Assembly (NCBI GenBank): GCA_027339635.1
Contig: DAHWNZ010000002.1
Coordinates: forward strand, 28,488-92,487
DNA length: 64,000 nucleotides
From: AG-12 sp027339635
GTDB lineage: Bacteria; Chloroflexota; Dormibacteria; Aeolococcales; Bog-877
Reading direction: 5' to 3'
In this document: positions 8,924 through 16,843 of the stretch, piece after piece
Position numbering within the stretch: position 1 is the stretch's first letter
Layout of the letters: each line of letters starts with the position of its first letter
The notes under the pieces: model-generated
The model's database searches: none
What the model saw: the letters and a program-made list of their open reading frames with translations, nothing else
What the model was told of the DNA's origin: nothing
Translations under genes and position numbers: made by a program

Positions 8924-9838
8924 ATGTCCCACCCGGTCCTGGAGGCGAGGGATCTCCTGCGGCGCTTCTCGAACGGGAGGGGCGTGGGACCGCTCAACCT
9001 TCTTGTCAGCCAGGGTGAGGTGTTGGCCCTGGTCGGGCCCAACGGCTGCGGCAAGACGACCCTGCTGCGCTGCCTGGCAACCAGGAGCACCCCAGGCCAG
9101 GGTGAGGTGCTTTGGTTTGGTGACCGAGACCCCGCCCTTGCCCGCCCCCGCCTGGGGGTGGTGTTCGACGCGACCGCCCACGCGGACGAGCTCAGCGCCA
9201 GAGAGAACCTGGCCTTCTTCGCCTCCGCGCGGGGCGCCCCGGTGGGACCTTCAACGCCCCTCCTATCTCAGGCTGAGTTGAGCGACGTCGCCGATGAGCC
9301 CGTCGCGTCCTACTCCTACGGGATGCGACGGCGGCTGTTGCTGGCGGAGGCGCTGGCCGGCGACCCCGAGCTCCTCCTGCTCGACGAGCCAACGCTCGGC
9401 CTTGACGTGGCCGGCCAGCGGTGGCTGGCGGATGTCCTCCAGGAGCGGGCGGCGAGAGGAACGGCGGTGTGCATCTCCACCAACGACACCGAATTCGTGG
9501 AGTCGGCGGCGACTCGGGTCTGTTTTCTGGTGGATGGACTGGCCGTCCATGACTCTCCCCTCGACGAACTGCTGGCCTCCCTCGGCGGCAGCAGAGAGAT
9601 CCACCTCACATCCAGGAGCCAGCTGCCGGTGGAGAGGCTTCGCTGCGTGCCAGGGGTCGAGGGGGTCGCTCTCGTCGAAGGAGGGGCGATCGTCCTGGCC
9701 CACCAGCGAGAGGGGTTGCTGGCGGACCTGCTGGCGACCATGGGAGACCTCGACCGCACCCTGGTCGACCTCTCGGTGCGGGAGCCGGGGCTGGCCGACT
9801 GCTTCTTGCGGATCACGGGGCGGGCTCTCGGTGACTGA
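8924..9838 (+). CDS. ABC transporter ATP-binding protein with degenerate catalytic motifs
   Basis: A 304-residue ABC ATPase of the ABC-2/CcmA-like group. Walker A GPNGCGKT and Walker B LLLLDEP with TLGLD are intact. Three other motifs deviate: the Q-loop reads VVFDATAHADEL, with Asp where Gln is expected; the signature is YSYGM rather than LSGGQ; and the switch reads ISTNDTEF, with Asn in place of the conserved His. The C-terminal part resembles a regulatory extension ending in DCFLRITGRAL. The permease start overlaps its stop (GTG 9831). Such changes can occur in one site of an asymmetric ABC pair, but no second ATPase is encoded nearby, so activity is uncertain. Substrate unknown. Confidence 0.85.
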   Translation: MSHPVLEARDLLRRFSNGRGVGPLNLLVSQGEVLALVGPNGCGKTTLLRCLATRSTPGQGEVLWFGDRDPALARPRLGVVFDATAHADELSARENLAFFASARGAPVGPSTPLLSQAELSDVADEPVASYSYGMRRRLLLAEALAGDPELLLLDEPTLGLDVAGQRWLADVLQERAARGTAVCISTNDTEFVESAATRVCFLVDGLAVHDSPLDELLASLGGSREIHLTSRSQLPVERLRCVPGVEGVALVEGGAIVLAHQREGLLADLLATMGDLDRTLVDLSVREPGLADCFLRITGRALGD

Positions 9839-10607
9839 GAACGCCCCCGCCATGGGCCTCAAGACCTCCGCACCTCCCAGGACTCCGGGGACGGGCCCCC
9901 GGTCACTGTGGCAGCTGGAGTTGCGGGCGACCCTGTCGCGCCGCCGGGCGCTGGCGATAAAGATGGGTTTTCCACTCTTGCTGGTGATTCCCCTGGTCGC
10001 CACCGACGCCCCCCAGTTCTTCGCCGGGATGCTTCTCACCATCCTCATCGCCATGGTGGGCACGGTCGGGACGGGCGTCAGTGTCACCCGCTCCCGGGGA
10101 TCCGGGTGGCTCGACCGGCTGGCGGTCCTTCCCCTGCCGAGATGGCGGATATCGCTGGAGATCTTCTTCGCCGGGTGGCTGGTCGACTGCGTCCAGGCCA
10201 CCATCGTCTTTTTGGTGCTGGAACTGGCTCAGCGCCCCGACCCGTTCGCGATCCTGACCACCTGGCTGCTGGCGCTGGCGACCTTGGGGTTCTCGGGCGC
10301 CATCGGGCTCGCGGTCGCGACTCTGACCGACAACGCCGGGGAGGCGATGCTCTTTCTGGCGGTCATCCTGGCACCGATGCTCTTTCTATCGGGACTGTTC
10401 ACCGGGGTCCCGGCCACGGGGATCCGCTACTGGGTCGCTCAGGTGTTGCCGTTCAGCTACCTGAGCGACGGGTTCCAGCTGTGTCTGCACGGAAACCCGC
10501 CCTATGGCAGCTCCATGAGCTTTCTCCTGGCCGCGATCGGCTTCGGAATCGTGGCCGTGGGGGCCAGCGCCGCTCTGGGCCGAGCGCTCCTGGCGCGAGG
10601 GGCGTGA
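9831..10607 (+). CDS. ABC-2 type transporter permease
   Basis: This is the membrane partner of the preceding ATPase, about 258 residues with roughly six hydrophobic helices. Segments such as FPLLLVIPLVATDAPQFFAG, WLDRLAVLPLPRWRIS and LAPMLFLSGLFTG fit the ABC-2 membrane domain, and the pattern before the fifth helix (WVAQVLPFSYLSDG) is typical. GTG 9831 overlaps the ATPase gene by 8 bases; ATG 9852 is an alternative. Neither has a strong Shine-Dalgarno sequence, which fits translational coupling. It completes the unit small protein-ATPase-permease. The transported substrate cannot be told from sequence. Confidence 0.85.
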   Translation: MTENAPAMGLKTSAPPRTPGTGPRSLWQLELRATLSRRRALAIKMGFPLLLVIPLVATDAPQFFAGMLLTILIAMVGTVGTGVSVTRSRGSGWLDRLAVLPLPRWRISLEIFFAGWLVDCVQATIVFLVLELAQRPDPFAILTTWLLALATLGFSGAIGLAVATLTDNAGEAMLFLAVILAPMLFLSGLFTGVPATGIRYWVAQVLPFSYLSDGFQLCLHGNPPYGSSMSFLLAAIGFGIVAVGASAALGRALLARGA

Positions 10608-11022
10608 GGAGAGCCGACCGCCGCGCCCAGCCCGCAGAAGCCACCGTCGACTGCCTCCTTACCGGGTCAGCGGCGCGGGACCGGGCCCGGCACGATGCGC
10701 CCGCTGCGCGGCCACCGCCAAGCCGACTGAGCTATTGCATCAGGCGGGCGATTACAGGGGAATCCGGACCCCGGCCCCCGGGCAAACGCCCGCGTCGACA
10801 GCGGTGCAACAACTGCCACCTCACTGGGGCCAAGGGGTTGGACGCCCGAACCGGTGCTGACCGAGATTCCGCTTCGCCGGTCAAAGTGGATGGCTGGGCC
10901 CCGGGGCACCCGTAAGCTGCAACTGGCCAGCCGGCCAGGCACCGGTCGCAGACACAGAACCGAGAGCGAGGGCAACCCGGGGGAGTGCGAGGTCATCACC
11001 TCAGGCCACGCCGCACAGCCGG
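10608..11022. other. 415-base intergenic region without a supported gene
   Basis: This lies between the convergent permease gene and the minus-strand surface-protein gene. Open frames here on both strands are extensions of shadow frames with strong Arg/Pro/Gly bias. A tRNA-like D-arm at 10712-10741 (minus strand) lacks the rest of a cloverleaf. No convincing terminator with a T-run is seen. Confidence 0.6.
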
Positions 11023-11868
11023 TCAGCCTGGCCTGTCGGCCGCCTTCCCCGTTGGGTAGCGTCGCTGCCGCCACAACCACAGCCCGCCCAAGAACATCAG
11101 CAAGCCGACGACGATGAGCAGTCGACTGAGAGCGATGGGCAGGTCGGCACCCGTGGATGGGGTCTGCGCCCCAAGAACTCCCTGGTGCTGTCCGGCGCCG
11201 GGATCCCCGCCAGGCTGTCCGGGGGCGGTGGTGCTTTGGCCGAGCACTCCGCCAGCCGGGGTTGATAGGTTCGTGAAGACCGGCTGCACGGTGACGCTGG
11301 CGCTGCCACCCTGGTATGGGTTGCCGGCGGCCAGCGGCATTAGCCACCTGACGGTGAAGGTTTCGGCCGCCACCCGCCCACCGCCGGCGGTTGTGACGGG
11401 AAGATTACCGGTGTCGCTCACGCAGTAGCTGGCGTTTGGGTACGCGGCCGGCTGGTCGAGCTCCGCGGAGGTGTAGCAGGCCACCGGGCCAACGAGGAAG
11501 AGCTGGCCTGTGCTGTCGTTGATGATCTGCACCTGCAAACCGGTCTGCGTACCGTCGAGCAGGGCTTCGGTCCCCAGGGCGGATCCTGGCTTCCCACCTG
11601 CGGACATGGACGCGCTCGACACTCGAAGCACAACCTTGACCGGATGGCCCACGTAGGGGTTGGCAAAGGTCTCCTGGCAGCTTCCGCTCGAGCCCGGCAT
11701 CAGCGCGGCCGAGGTGCCGCAGACGCTGAGGGTGGTCGCGGCCGACACGGTGGTAGACGCGGCGAGACCAAGGGCCGTGCCCGTGCCACCGCTCAGCAGG
11801 CCCAGGCACACCAGGACCAGGGATGGCCGTGTCCGCTGGCGCAGCCAGTGCAGCGCTATCACCGCCAT
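11023..11868 (-). CDS. TasA/camelysin-related surface protein with wall-anchor-like tail
   Basis: About 281 residues, secreted. An N-terminal signal segment (about residues 1-43: basic start, hydrophobic LVLVCLGLLSGGTG, then small residues) is followed by an extracellular domain. That domain contains WLMPLAAGNPYQGGSASVTV, matching the beta-strand pattern near the end of TasA/camelysin domains. The C-terminus has TPSTGADLP, a 20-residue hydrophobic helix (LLIVVGLLMFLGGLWLW) and basic RQRR, the layout of a sortase-type sorting signal with TPSTG in place of LPxTG. Four to six cysteines in the ectodomain could form disulfides. It lies downstream of a TasA-like gene in the same orientation and shares the NPYQGGSAS motif with it. 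A longer frame upstream to 12156 is unlikely to be coding. Sortase is not in the window. Confidence 0.72.
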   Translation of the reverse strand: MAVIALHWLRQRTRPSLVLVCLGLLSGGTGTALGLAASTTVSAATTLSVCGTSAALMPGSSGSCQETFANPYVGHPVKVVLRVSSASMSAGGKPGSALGTEALLDGTQTGLQVQIINDSTGQLFLVGPVACYTSAELDQPAAYPNASYCVSDTGNLPVTTAGGGRVAAETFTVRWLMPLAAGNPYQGGSASVTVQPVFTNLSTPAGGVLGQSTTAPGQPGGDPGAGQHQGVLGAQTPSTGADLPIALSRLLIVVGLLMFLGGLWLWRQRRYPTGKAADRPG

Positions 11869-12163
11869 CCCGCCATCCGGCCCGTCAGGGCAGGTCCGAC
11901 CTGAGCCCGGGCCCGTGTGCCTGCAGCCCGCCTGCCCGAAGCGCTTGCCCGGGTCGTCGGCGTGGTGCCGTGGGGCGCCGGGTGGCACTGCCAAGGCATC
12001 CCTGCCCAAGAGCTCGCGGAAGTCCCTCCTTGGGAGCCTGCGGCCCTTTTGGTGGACGCCCGTTGCGGATCGTTCAAAGCGTTCAAGTCTCCTTGTCGAT
12101 CGATTGGAAAGGAATCCGGTTGGAGGAGCCGGCTCCTGAGAGCCGGCTCCTCGCACACGGTCG
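11869..12163. other. 295-base gap inside the SipW/TasA locus
   Basis: This lies between the two minus-strand surface-protein genes. It holds a strong GC-rich hairpin at 12123-12152 just after the TasA-like stop. No gene is supported in the remainder, although an open frame crosses it; its composition is Arg/Gly-rich and unlike the flanking secreted proteins. Confidence 0.5.
12123..12152 (-). terminator. Terminator-like hairpin after TasA-like gene
   Basis: A perfect 12-base inverted repeat GAGGAGCCGGCT / AGCCGGCTCCTC (12123-12134 and 12141-12152) with a 6-base loop sits 12 bases after the stop of the TasA-like gene. It lacks a downstream T-run on the minus strand, so it may attenuate rather than fully terminate, or act with Rho. 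Confidence 0.55.
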
Positions 12164-13270
12164 TCAGCCGACCGTGATGTTCCAGAAGGTCTCGCCCTGC
12201 TGGGGGAAATCGTCGTTGCTGGTCAGGTCGCTCGGGTTGGCTCCCGCCTTGTACACGACGTAGGAGGCGTTGGCATAGACGTTGTAGGTGAAGTTCAGCA
12301 CGTCACCTGCCTTGGGCATGGCGCCCGTGCATGAGGAGACGGTCAGGCCCAGGGTGCTTACCGCGGCCGAGGCCACGTTCGATCCAAAGGCAGGAAGCGG
12401 CGACGGTGTCGTGATGCTGTACTGGCAGACATCAGGCGTGGTCGCGGTGCTCTGGGTGACGTCCGTAGCCGAGAACTCTGAGGGAGCGGACGGCGTGTAG
12501 TTGTTGGTGTTGAAGACTTGGACGGGGACGTTGTAGCCGACGTTCAGGGTGGTCGCGCTGGGCGAGGTCACCGACTCGAAGATGGGCCCGGTCGGGTACT
12601 CGGGCGCGTGCCCGGAGTTGTTGGTGTCATTGACGGACTGCACCGCCCATGCGTCAACCGAGATGGAGGCCGACCCGCCCTGGTAAGGGTTGTTCTGAGC
12701 CGGTGTCCCGATGTTCATCGCCCCGCTGATGGTGAACGTGAAGGACCCGCCGCTGGTCGGGTTCCAGAGGTCCACCACCTGGTTGTCGTCACTGCTGCAG
12801 GCCTGCCAGCCGGCGGCTGTCTGAGCGGTGCTGCAGTTGGAAGCGCTGGGAGTTCCCCAACCGAAGAGCTGGGTTCCGATGCCGTACTCCGAGGCGGCGG
12901 GAGTCGAGATGGTCGGCACCAGGCCGTATGCCCCACCGATCAGGGGCGAGCCGCCAGGGGTGCCGGCCTTGGACTCGGTGGAAACGTTGAGCAGCAGCCA
13001 AGCCGGGGCCGTGCCCGTGTAGTCGACCGTATAAGTGCAAGTGGATCCGAGGGACTGGCCGGGGACTATATCCGAGAAGTTGCAAGAGCTCGCGTTTGCC
13101 GAACCGGTGTTGGTCAGCGTGACGGTGGCCGCGCTGATGGTCGAGGTTTGGGGCGTGGCCGCGCTGCTGAACAGCGCGTAGCTGGCCCCGATCGCCAGGG
13201 CTGCCGCCGCGCCCACCACGCCGATGGCGCTGAGGACGAGCGTCAGCCGTCGGTTTCTACCGATGGACAT
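12164..13270 (-). CDS. TasA/CalY-like SipW-dependent secreted fibre protein
   Basis: 368 residues, exported. The N-terminus has a basic start, a hydrophobic core (LVLSAIGVVGAAAALAIG) and then ASYALFSSAATPQTSTISA. This is the SipW-type signal layout, with an aromatic (AlxF) just after the expected cleavage zone and a beta-strand start TVTLTNTGS. The mature part is rich in Ser, Thr, Asn and Ala, low in charge, with repeated small-residue strands and the motif NNPYQGGSASISV that also occurs in the neighbouring surface protein. Several Cys are present and could form disulfides. AGGAG precedes ATG 13270. It lies downstream of two SipW-like peptidases and is presumably one of their substrates. TasA relatives form amyloid-like or donor-strand fibres in biofilm matrix; fibre formation here is inference. 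Confidence 0.8.
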   Translation of the reverse strand: MSIGRNRRLTLVLSAIGVVGAAAALAIGASYALFSSAATPQTSTISAATVTLTNTGSANASSCNFSDIVPGQSLGSTCTYTVDYTGTAPAWLLLNVSTESKAGTPGGSPLIGGAYGLVPTISTPAASEYGIGTQLFGWGTPSASNCSTAQTAAGWQACSSDDNQVVDLWNPTSGGSFTFTISGAMNIGTPAQNNPYQGGSASISVDAWAVQSVNDTNNSGHAPEYPTGPIFESVTSPSATTLNVGYNVPVQVFNTNNYTPSAPSEFSATDVTQSTATTPDVCQYSITTPSPLPAFGSNVASAAVSTLGLTVSSCTGAMPKAGDVLNFTYNVYANASYVVYKAGANPSDLTSNDDFPQQGETFWNITVG

Positions 13271-13451
13271 CCTGAGTTACTCCTAAAAATTTCTGCTTGG
13301 AGATGCGCTGTGGCACATCCCGGTTCACCTTCTCCGCTCCTCTTTCCGTGCTCCTATCTCCTTCCTCCCATGTGCTCTGCACCTGCCGTCTCGTTGCCAA
13401 ACTGGGTCAGCCGACGTCCCCACCCCTGGTCGGACCCCGGGGCGCACCCGC
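13271..13451. other. Intergenic leader before TasA-like gene
   Basis: This 181-base spacer separates the first SipW-like gene from the TasA-like gene and is AT-richer near the start codon (AAATTTTTAGGAG on the minus strand), consistent with a separate promoter or processing site and a strong ribosome binding site. No promoter hexamers can be assigned with confidence. Confidence 0.4.
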
Positions 13452-14126
13452 CTACCACGGGCGACCCATTGAATCGGCCTCCTTCTCTCGGGCCGCCCGC
13501 TCCTCGGCGTCAATCGCGCGCCAGCGCCGACGCGTCTCCCCGGTCACGAAATAGAGGACGGGGATCATGATCAGGATCACGAATGTCACGGGCTGATGGA
13601 CCGCCGTCAGCACGTACCCCCCCAAGGGGATGCTGCCCTGATAGACGCCCAGCACATCCGCCGCCGCGACCGGCAGGGCGTCGGGCACGTTGTTGGCGTC
13701 ACCCTTGGTGCGGTATTCGACCTGGGTCAGGCCGCCCGGGCCTGGCCCGGTGCCAACCGAGTAGATGCGGTGGGTGATCACCAACGGGGCCTGCCCCGCG
13801 GTCCGCGCAGGGTCTACGAAGGTTATGATCTGCCCCTTGCGCAGATGGCTCGCCTGCGCCAGAGTGACGGTTCGGTCGTAGATCAAATCTCCCGGCACGA
13901 AGGTGGGGGCCATGGAGCCGCTGGCCACGCTGAAGGCGGGATGGCCGAACACGACTCGTTCTCCGTAGGGGCCGTTCTTCACGGTCACGGCGAGGAATAT
14001 CGCCACCGCCAGGAGGAGCACCACCAGCACCGTCAGGAGGGTGGCCAGAGCGTTGAAAAACCGACCTGCTACGCCATGGCTCTGCCGCTTCGTCGGCCCG
14101 ACGTTGACCGAGACCCGATCGGTCAT
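13452..14126 (-). CDS. SipW-type (ER-type) signal peptidase I, copy 1
   Basis: A 224-residue membrane signal peptidase of the SipW/ER type. An N-terminal membrane helix (about 25-48) is followed by the catalytic region with nucleophile Ser71 in ASGSMAPTF, the His119 of VITHRI that replaces the Lys general base of classical bacterial SPase I, and the conserved TKGDANN (about 140-146). A second C-terminal helix (FVILIMIPVLYFV) precedes a basic tail. Its ATG (14124-14126) overlaps the stop of the second SipW-like gene by 4 bases, so the two are translationally coupled. Expected role is to cleave SipW-type leaders on the neighbouring TasA-like proteins at the outer face of the membrane. Confidence 0.9.
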   Translation of the reverse strand: MTDRVSVNVGPTKRQSHGVAGRFFNALATLLTVLVVLLLAVAIFLAVTVKNGPYGERVVFGHPAFSVASGSMAPTFVPGDLIYDRTVTLAQASHLRKGQIITFVDPARTAGQAPLVITHRIYSVGTGPGPGGLTQVEYRTKGDANNVPDALPVAAADVLGVYQGSIPLGGYVLTAVHQPVTFVILIMIPVLYFVTGETRRRWRAIDAEERAAREKEADSMGRPW

Positions 14127-14797
14127 GGCCGCCTCCCGCTGGCGCGGGCGGGGGACTCGGTCTCCGGCCCCAGCAGGCGCCAGCGACGTCTGAACTCTCC
14201 CGCTCCCAGGAACACGACCAACAGAACCGCCAAGATCACAAAGGTGGTCGGCTGGTGGAGTGCGCTCAGGACGTAGGCTCCGTCCGGTACCCGGACCCCC
14301 TGGTAGATGCCGACGATCGCGGCGGGCGCCACCAGCCCAGCATCGACCACGTTGTTGGCATCGCCCTTCGTTTGGTACCTCACCCCACCCGGCGCGGGAC
14401 TCGGAATCACCTTGTGAATGCGATGGGTGATGAGGATCGGCGCTCCCGCCTGAGTGAACTCGCTTGATCGAAACGTGATCACCTGACCCCGGTGCAGATG
14501 CTCAGCGGCCGAAAGAGAGATTGGGTTGTCCAGGATCAGGTCTCCAGCGTCAAAGGTGGGGGTCATCGAACCGCTGGCGACCTCCAGAAGCGGGTGCCCC
14601 AAAACCGACGTCTCCCCATCCGGCCCCTGACGGACAAGCGCGACCAAGAGGATGGAGCCGAGCAGCGCCACGACTGCCAGAAGGGTCAGGAGGTTGACGA
14701 CCAAGCGCGCCGTATGGGCCGCCAAGGAGCGCGTCGCGGCGGTCCGAGCAGGAGAGCCGGCAGCTCCGCCATCAGCAGTCCAGAGCATCTGGTTCAT
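14123..14797 (-). CDS. SipW-type (ER-type) signal peptidase I, copy 2
   Basis: About 224 residues, a paralogue of the next gene in the operon but clearly diverged. It has a membrane helix near 31-55, Ser77 in ASGSMTPTF, His125 in LITHRI, TKGDANN, and a C-terminal helix followed by RRRW. ATG 14795-14797 is preferred over an upstream in-frame start because it overlaps the stop of the gene before it (ATGA at 14794-14797). Two ER-type peptidases in tandem with several candidate substrates suggest a division of labour between substrates, or formation of a complex; neither is shown by the sequence. Confidence 0.9.
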   Translation of the reverse strand: MNQMLWTADGGAAGSPARTAATRSLAAHTARLVVNLLTLLAVVALLGSILLVALVRQGPDGETSVLGHPLLEVASGSMTPTFDAGDLILDNPISLSAAEHLHRGQVITFRSSEFTQAGAPILITHRIHKVIPSPAPGGVRYQTKGDANNVVDAGLVAPAAIVGIYQGVRVPDGAYVLSALHQPTTFVILAVLLVVFLGAGEFRRRWRLLGPETESPARASGRRP

Positions 14798-15849
14798 GGC
14801 TGGAAGTACCACAGGTGGTCCGCCAGAGGGCCCGACTGGTCGGTGTCCTGGAGCAACAGGTAAGCGACGTAGGTGGTGTCAGGTGATAGCAGCCCCGTGG
14901 GATTGCTCCCGGAGGCCACGTCCGAGGCCACGCTGAAGGTGATCACCACGCGCTTGCTCTTGGGGCCGTTGGGCGTCGGCTGGGTGGTCCCAAAGGCGGC
15001 GGGGGAGACCTGGTAGTTGGAGTAGACGACGCTGACAGCAACCGGGGCGATCACCGGTTGCCCGGTGAAGCTCAGATGGCCGTCGGCTCCGGCGCTCACC
15101 TGGGAGGCCTGATAGATGGCGACGTACGGGATTCCAGTCCCTGAAGCCGCGTACCCGGCTGCCGAGGGCTCGCTCATGACCCCGGCCGGGACCGCGACCG
15201 TCAGTGCCTTGTCCAGGATGCAGATGTCGTACTGCTCAGCGGACGTCGATGCCCCTGGCGCCAGGCTAGTGGAGGGACAGGTGGGGGTCGTCGACGGGAC
15301 GTACTGCGACAGTTCGCTCTCGTCACAGTAGCCTGCCGCGAAGCTGTCGCCGTGGGCGGGAGTGGAGGCGCTGCCGGTCACCCCGTCGCTTGCATCCCCA
15401 ACTCCGATCGTCCCCGCTGGGAGCCCCATCGACGCGGGAAGAAGGGACCTTGCCGAGGTGATCAAGGACTCGAAAGGCGGCGGCATGGCCCCAATCTGAG
15501 AGCCCGGAGCCGGAGGCGTGGTGCTAACTCCGAGGTAGGGGTCGTAGCTCAGGTTGGCAACCTGCTGGCAGGCGGCCGCTGCCGGCTGCGGAGTGGCCAC
15601 AGGGGACGGGCTGGGCCCCGGTTTGAACTGGTTGCCGGCGGTGAAGCTGCTACTGCCCGGGGCCGCCTGGGAGGTGAAGAGGGCCCCAGTCGTGCCGAGC
15701 CCCAGCACGGAGCCCGCCAGCAGCACCAGCACCGCGATCGCCGGGATCCTGCTGACAACACCAGCCTTGCCGGGCGGGTCGTAGGGCAGGGGACGCCACT
15801 CATGGTTTTCTAGAGATCCCGATCGCCGCCACGGGAGGTGCTCAGCCAT
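14794..15849 (-). CDS. Secreted protein with SipW-type leader (first gene of SipW/TasA operon)
   Basis: About 351 residues. A basic N-terminal region of some 35 residues precedes a hydrophobic core (AIAVLVLLAGSVLGLGT). Next comes GALFTSQAAPGSSSFTAGN, matching the SipW-leader pattern in which cleavage is followed by xAxFxS and then FxAG. The mature part starts with a Pro/Ser-rich linker and is dominated by Ala, Ser, Thr, Gly and Pro, with a few Cys and a C-terminal beta-rich segment ending in DHLWYFQP. The start ATG 15849 is set by GGAGG four bases upstream (minus strand); an in-frame ATG lies further up at 15897. It is translationally coupled to the downstream signal peptidase. Probable pilus, fibre or matrix subunit; the family is not otherwise recognised. 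Confidence 0.72.
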   Translation of the reverse strand: MAEHLPWRRSGSLENHEWRPLPYDPPGKAGVVSRIPAIAVLVLLAGSVLGLGTTGALFTSQAAPGSSSFTAGNQFKPGPSPSPVATPQPAAAACQQVANLSYDPYLGVSTTPPAPGSQIGAMPPPFESLITSARSLLPASMGLPAGTIGVGDASDGVTGSASTPAHGDSFAAGYCDESELSQYVPSTTPTCPSTSLAPGASTSAEQYDICILDKALTVAVPAGVMSEPSAAGYAASGTGIPYVAIYQASQVSAGADGHLSFTGQPVIAPVAVSVVYSNYQVSPAAFGTTQPTPNGPKSKRVVITFSVASDVASGSNPTGLLSPDTTYVAYLLLQDTDQSGPLADHLWYFQP

Positions 15850-15947
15850 GAAGCCTCCGAGCGCCCTCAACAGTCGTGCCGGATCCCACGCGCGCAAACC
15901 AGACTCCCTGGGTGTTCGGGCGCGGCCCCCCAGCCTGGCACGGGCCT

Positions 15948-15975
15948 TCTATAGCACCGACTGATACCAGGTCCA
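15948..15975 (-). promoter_or_regulatory. Candidate promoter of the SipW/TasA operon
   Basis: On the minus strand TGGACC (15975-15970) and TATAGA (15953-15948) are separated by 16 bases, with TGC before the -10 box making it extended. It would give a leader of about 90 bases before ATG 15849. The pattern is reasonable but unproved. Confidence 0.4.
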
Positions 15976-16055
15976 CGTCCTCCCAACTCCCGCCACGACT
16001 GTGCCGCTAAGTGTAACGGGGTGTCAATGGGTTTGAACGCCTTGTTACAGAAGGG

Positions 16056-16787
16056 TCAGTGGCAGTTCGCGGCCGTTGAGGTCAGAAAGATCAGGATGAC
16101 GGCGATCAGGTTGAACGACGCGTGAAGAGCCATCCCTGGGTACAGGGATTTGGTCCTCTGGTAGACCAGGGCCAGGGCCACACCGGCTATGAAGAGCGAC
16201 GGCCCGAGGAGCAGGATCGACCCCCCGACCGAAAGGGTGTGGGCCAAGGCGAATACGGCGGAACTGGCCACGACAGCCCAGGTCGTGCCCAGGCGGCCCT
16301 GGAGCCCTCCGAAGATGAAGCCCCGGAACGTGATCTCCTCCACGATGGGGGCGATCACCACGATCGCGATGATCCCCAGGTAGGCGTCCTGGCCGAAGCC
16401 CTGGGAGATGTCGCATCCCTGCGGGTTGGTCATGCCCCCCAGCAGGGGCGACAGGGCGACCGAGATGAAGCTGGTTAGGAACTGCAACGCCAGGGCCACT
16501 ACCGGCATCAGGGGCAGGACCCAGAAGGGTGGGCGCCGCAGCCCCAGTTCGGACCAGATGCGCCCTTTGTGGCGGCTGGCGAAGAACACCACCACCGCCA
16601 GCAGTGCCCCGTAGAAGGCAACGGTGGTGGCCATGTTGTAGTAGGGCAGAATTGCCTGCCCGGAGTGCCCTGTCAGGCTCCCGATCACCCTGGCCTGGCT
16701 GAGACCGTCCACCACCGCCGCCACCAGATAGACCGCCACCAGCACCGCGGGGATCGCGACCACAATCCCGAACACCACCTCGCGCAC
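16056..16787 (-). CDS. CPBP family intramembrane glutamic endopeptidase
   Basis: A 243-residue polytopic membrane protease of the CAAX-processing/bacteriocin-protection family. The three catalytic signatures are present: EEITFR (EExxxR), FALAHTLS (FxxxH) and a C-terminal HASFN (HxxxN). About seven to eight hydrophobic segments are visible. GTG 16787 is the only plausible initiation codon before the first helix; it lacks a strong Shine-Dalgarno sequence. It follows another small membrane protein gene (57 bases away) in the same direction. CPBP proteins can process secreted peptides or surface proteins, but no link to the adjacent SipW locus beyond position is seen. Confidence 0.88.
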   Translation of the reverse strand: MREVVFGIVVAIPAVLVAVYLVAAVVDGLSQARVIGSLTGHSGQAILPYYNMATTVAFYGALLAVVVFFASRHKGRIWSELGLRRPPFWVLPLMPVVALALQFLTSFISVALSPLLGGMTNPQGCDISQGFGQDAYLGIIAIVVIAPIVEEITFRGFIFGGLQGRLGTTWAVVASSAVFALAHTLSVGGSILLLGPSLFIAGVALALVYQRTKSLYPGMALHASFNLIAVILIFLTSTAANCH

Positions 16788-16843
16788 GCCCCAGGAGGTG
16801 TGACTGGGTGGGCTCTCAGGCTCGGGGTCGACCAGCTCGACGC

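Noticed and set aside
10712..10741. tRNA-like D-arm on the minus strand (AGCTCAGTCGG)
   Set aside because: No anticodon stem, T-arm or acceptor pairing follows; chance match.
10667..11347. Minus-strand frame crossing the intergenic region and the surface-protein gene
   Set aside because: Different frame from the secreted protein, Arg/Pro-rich composition, no start signal.
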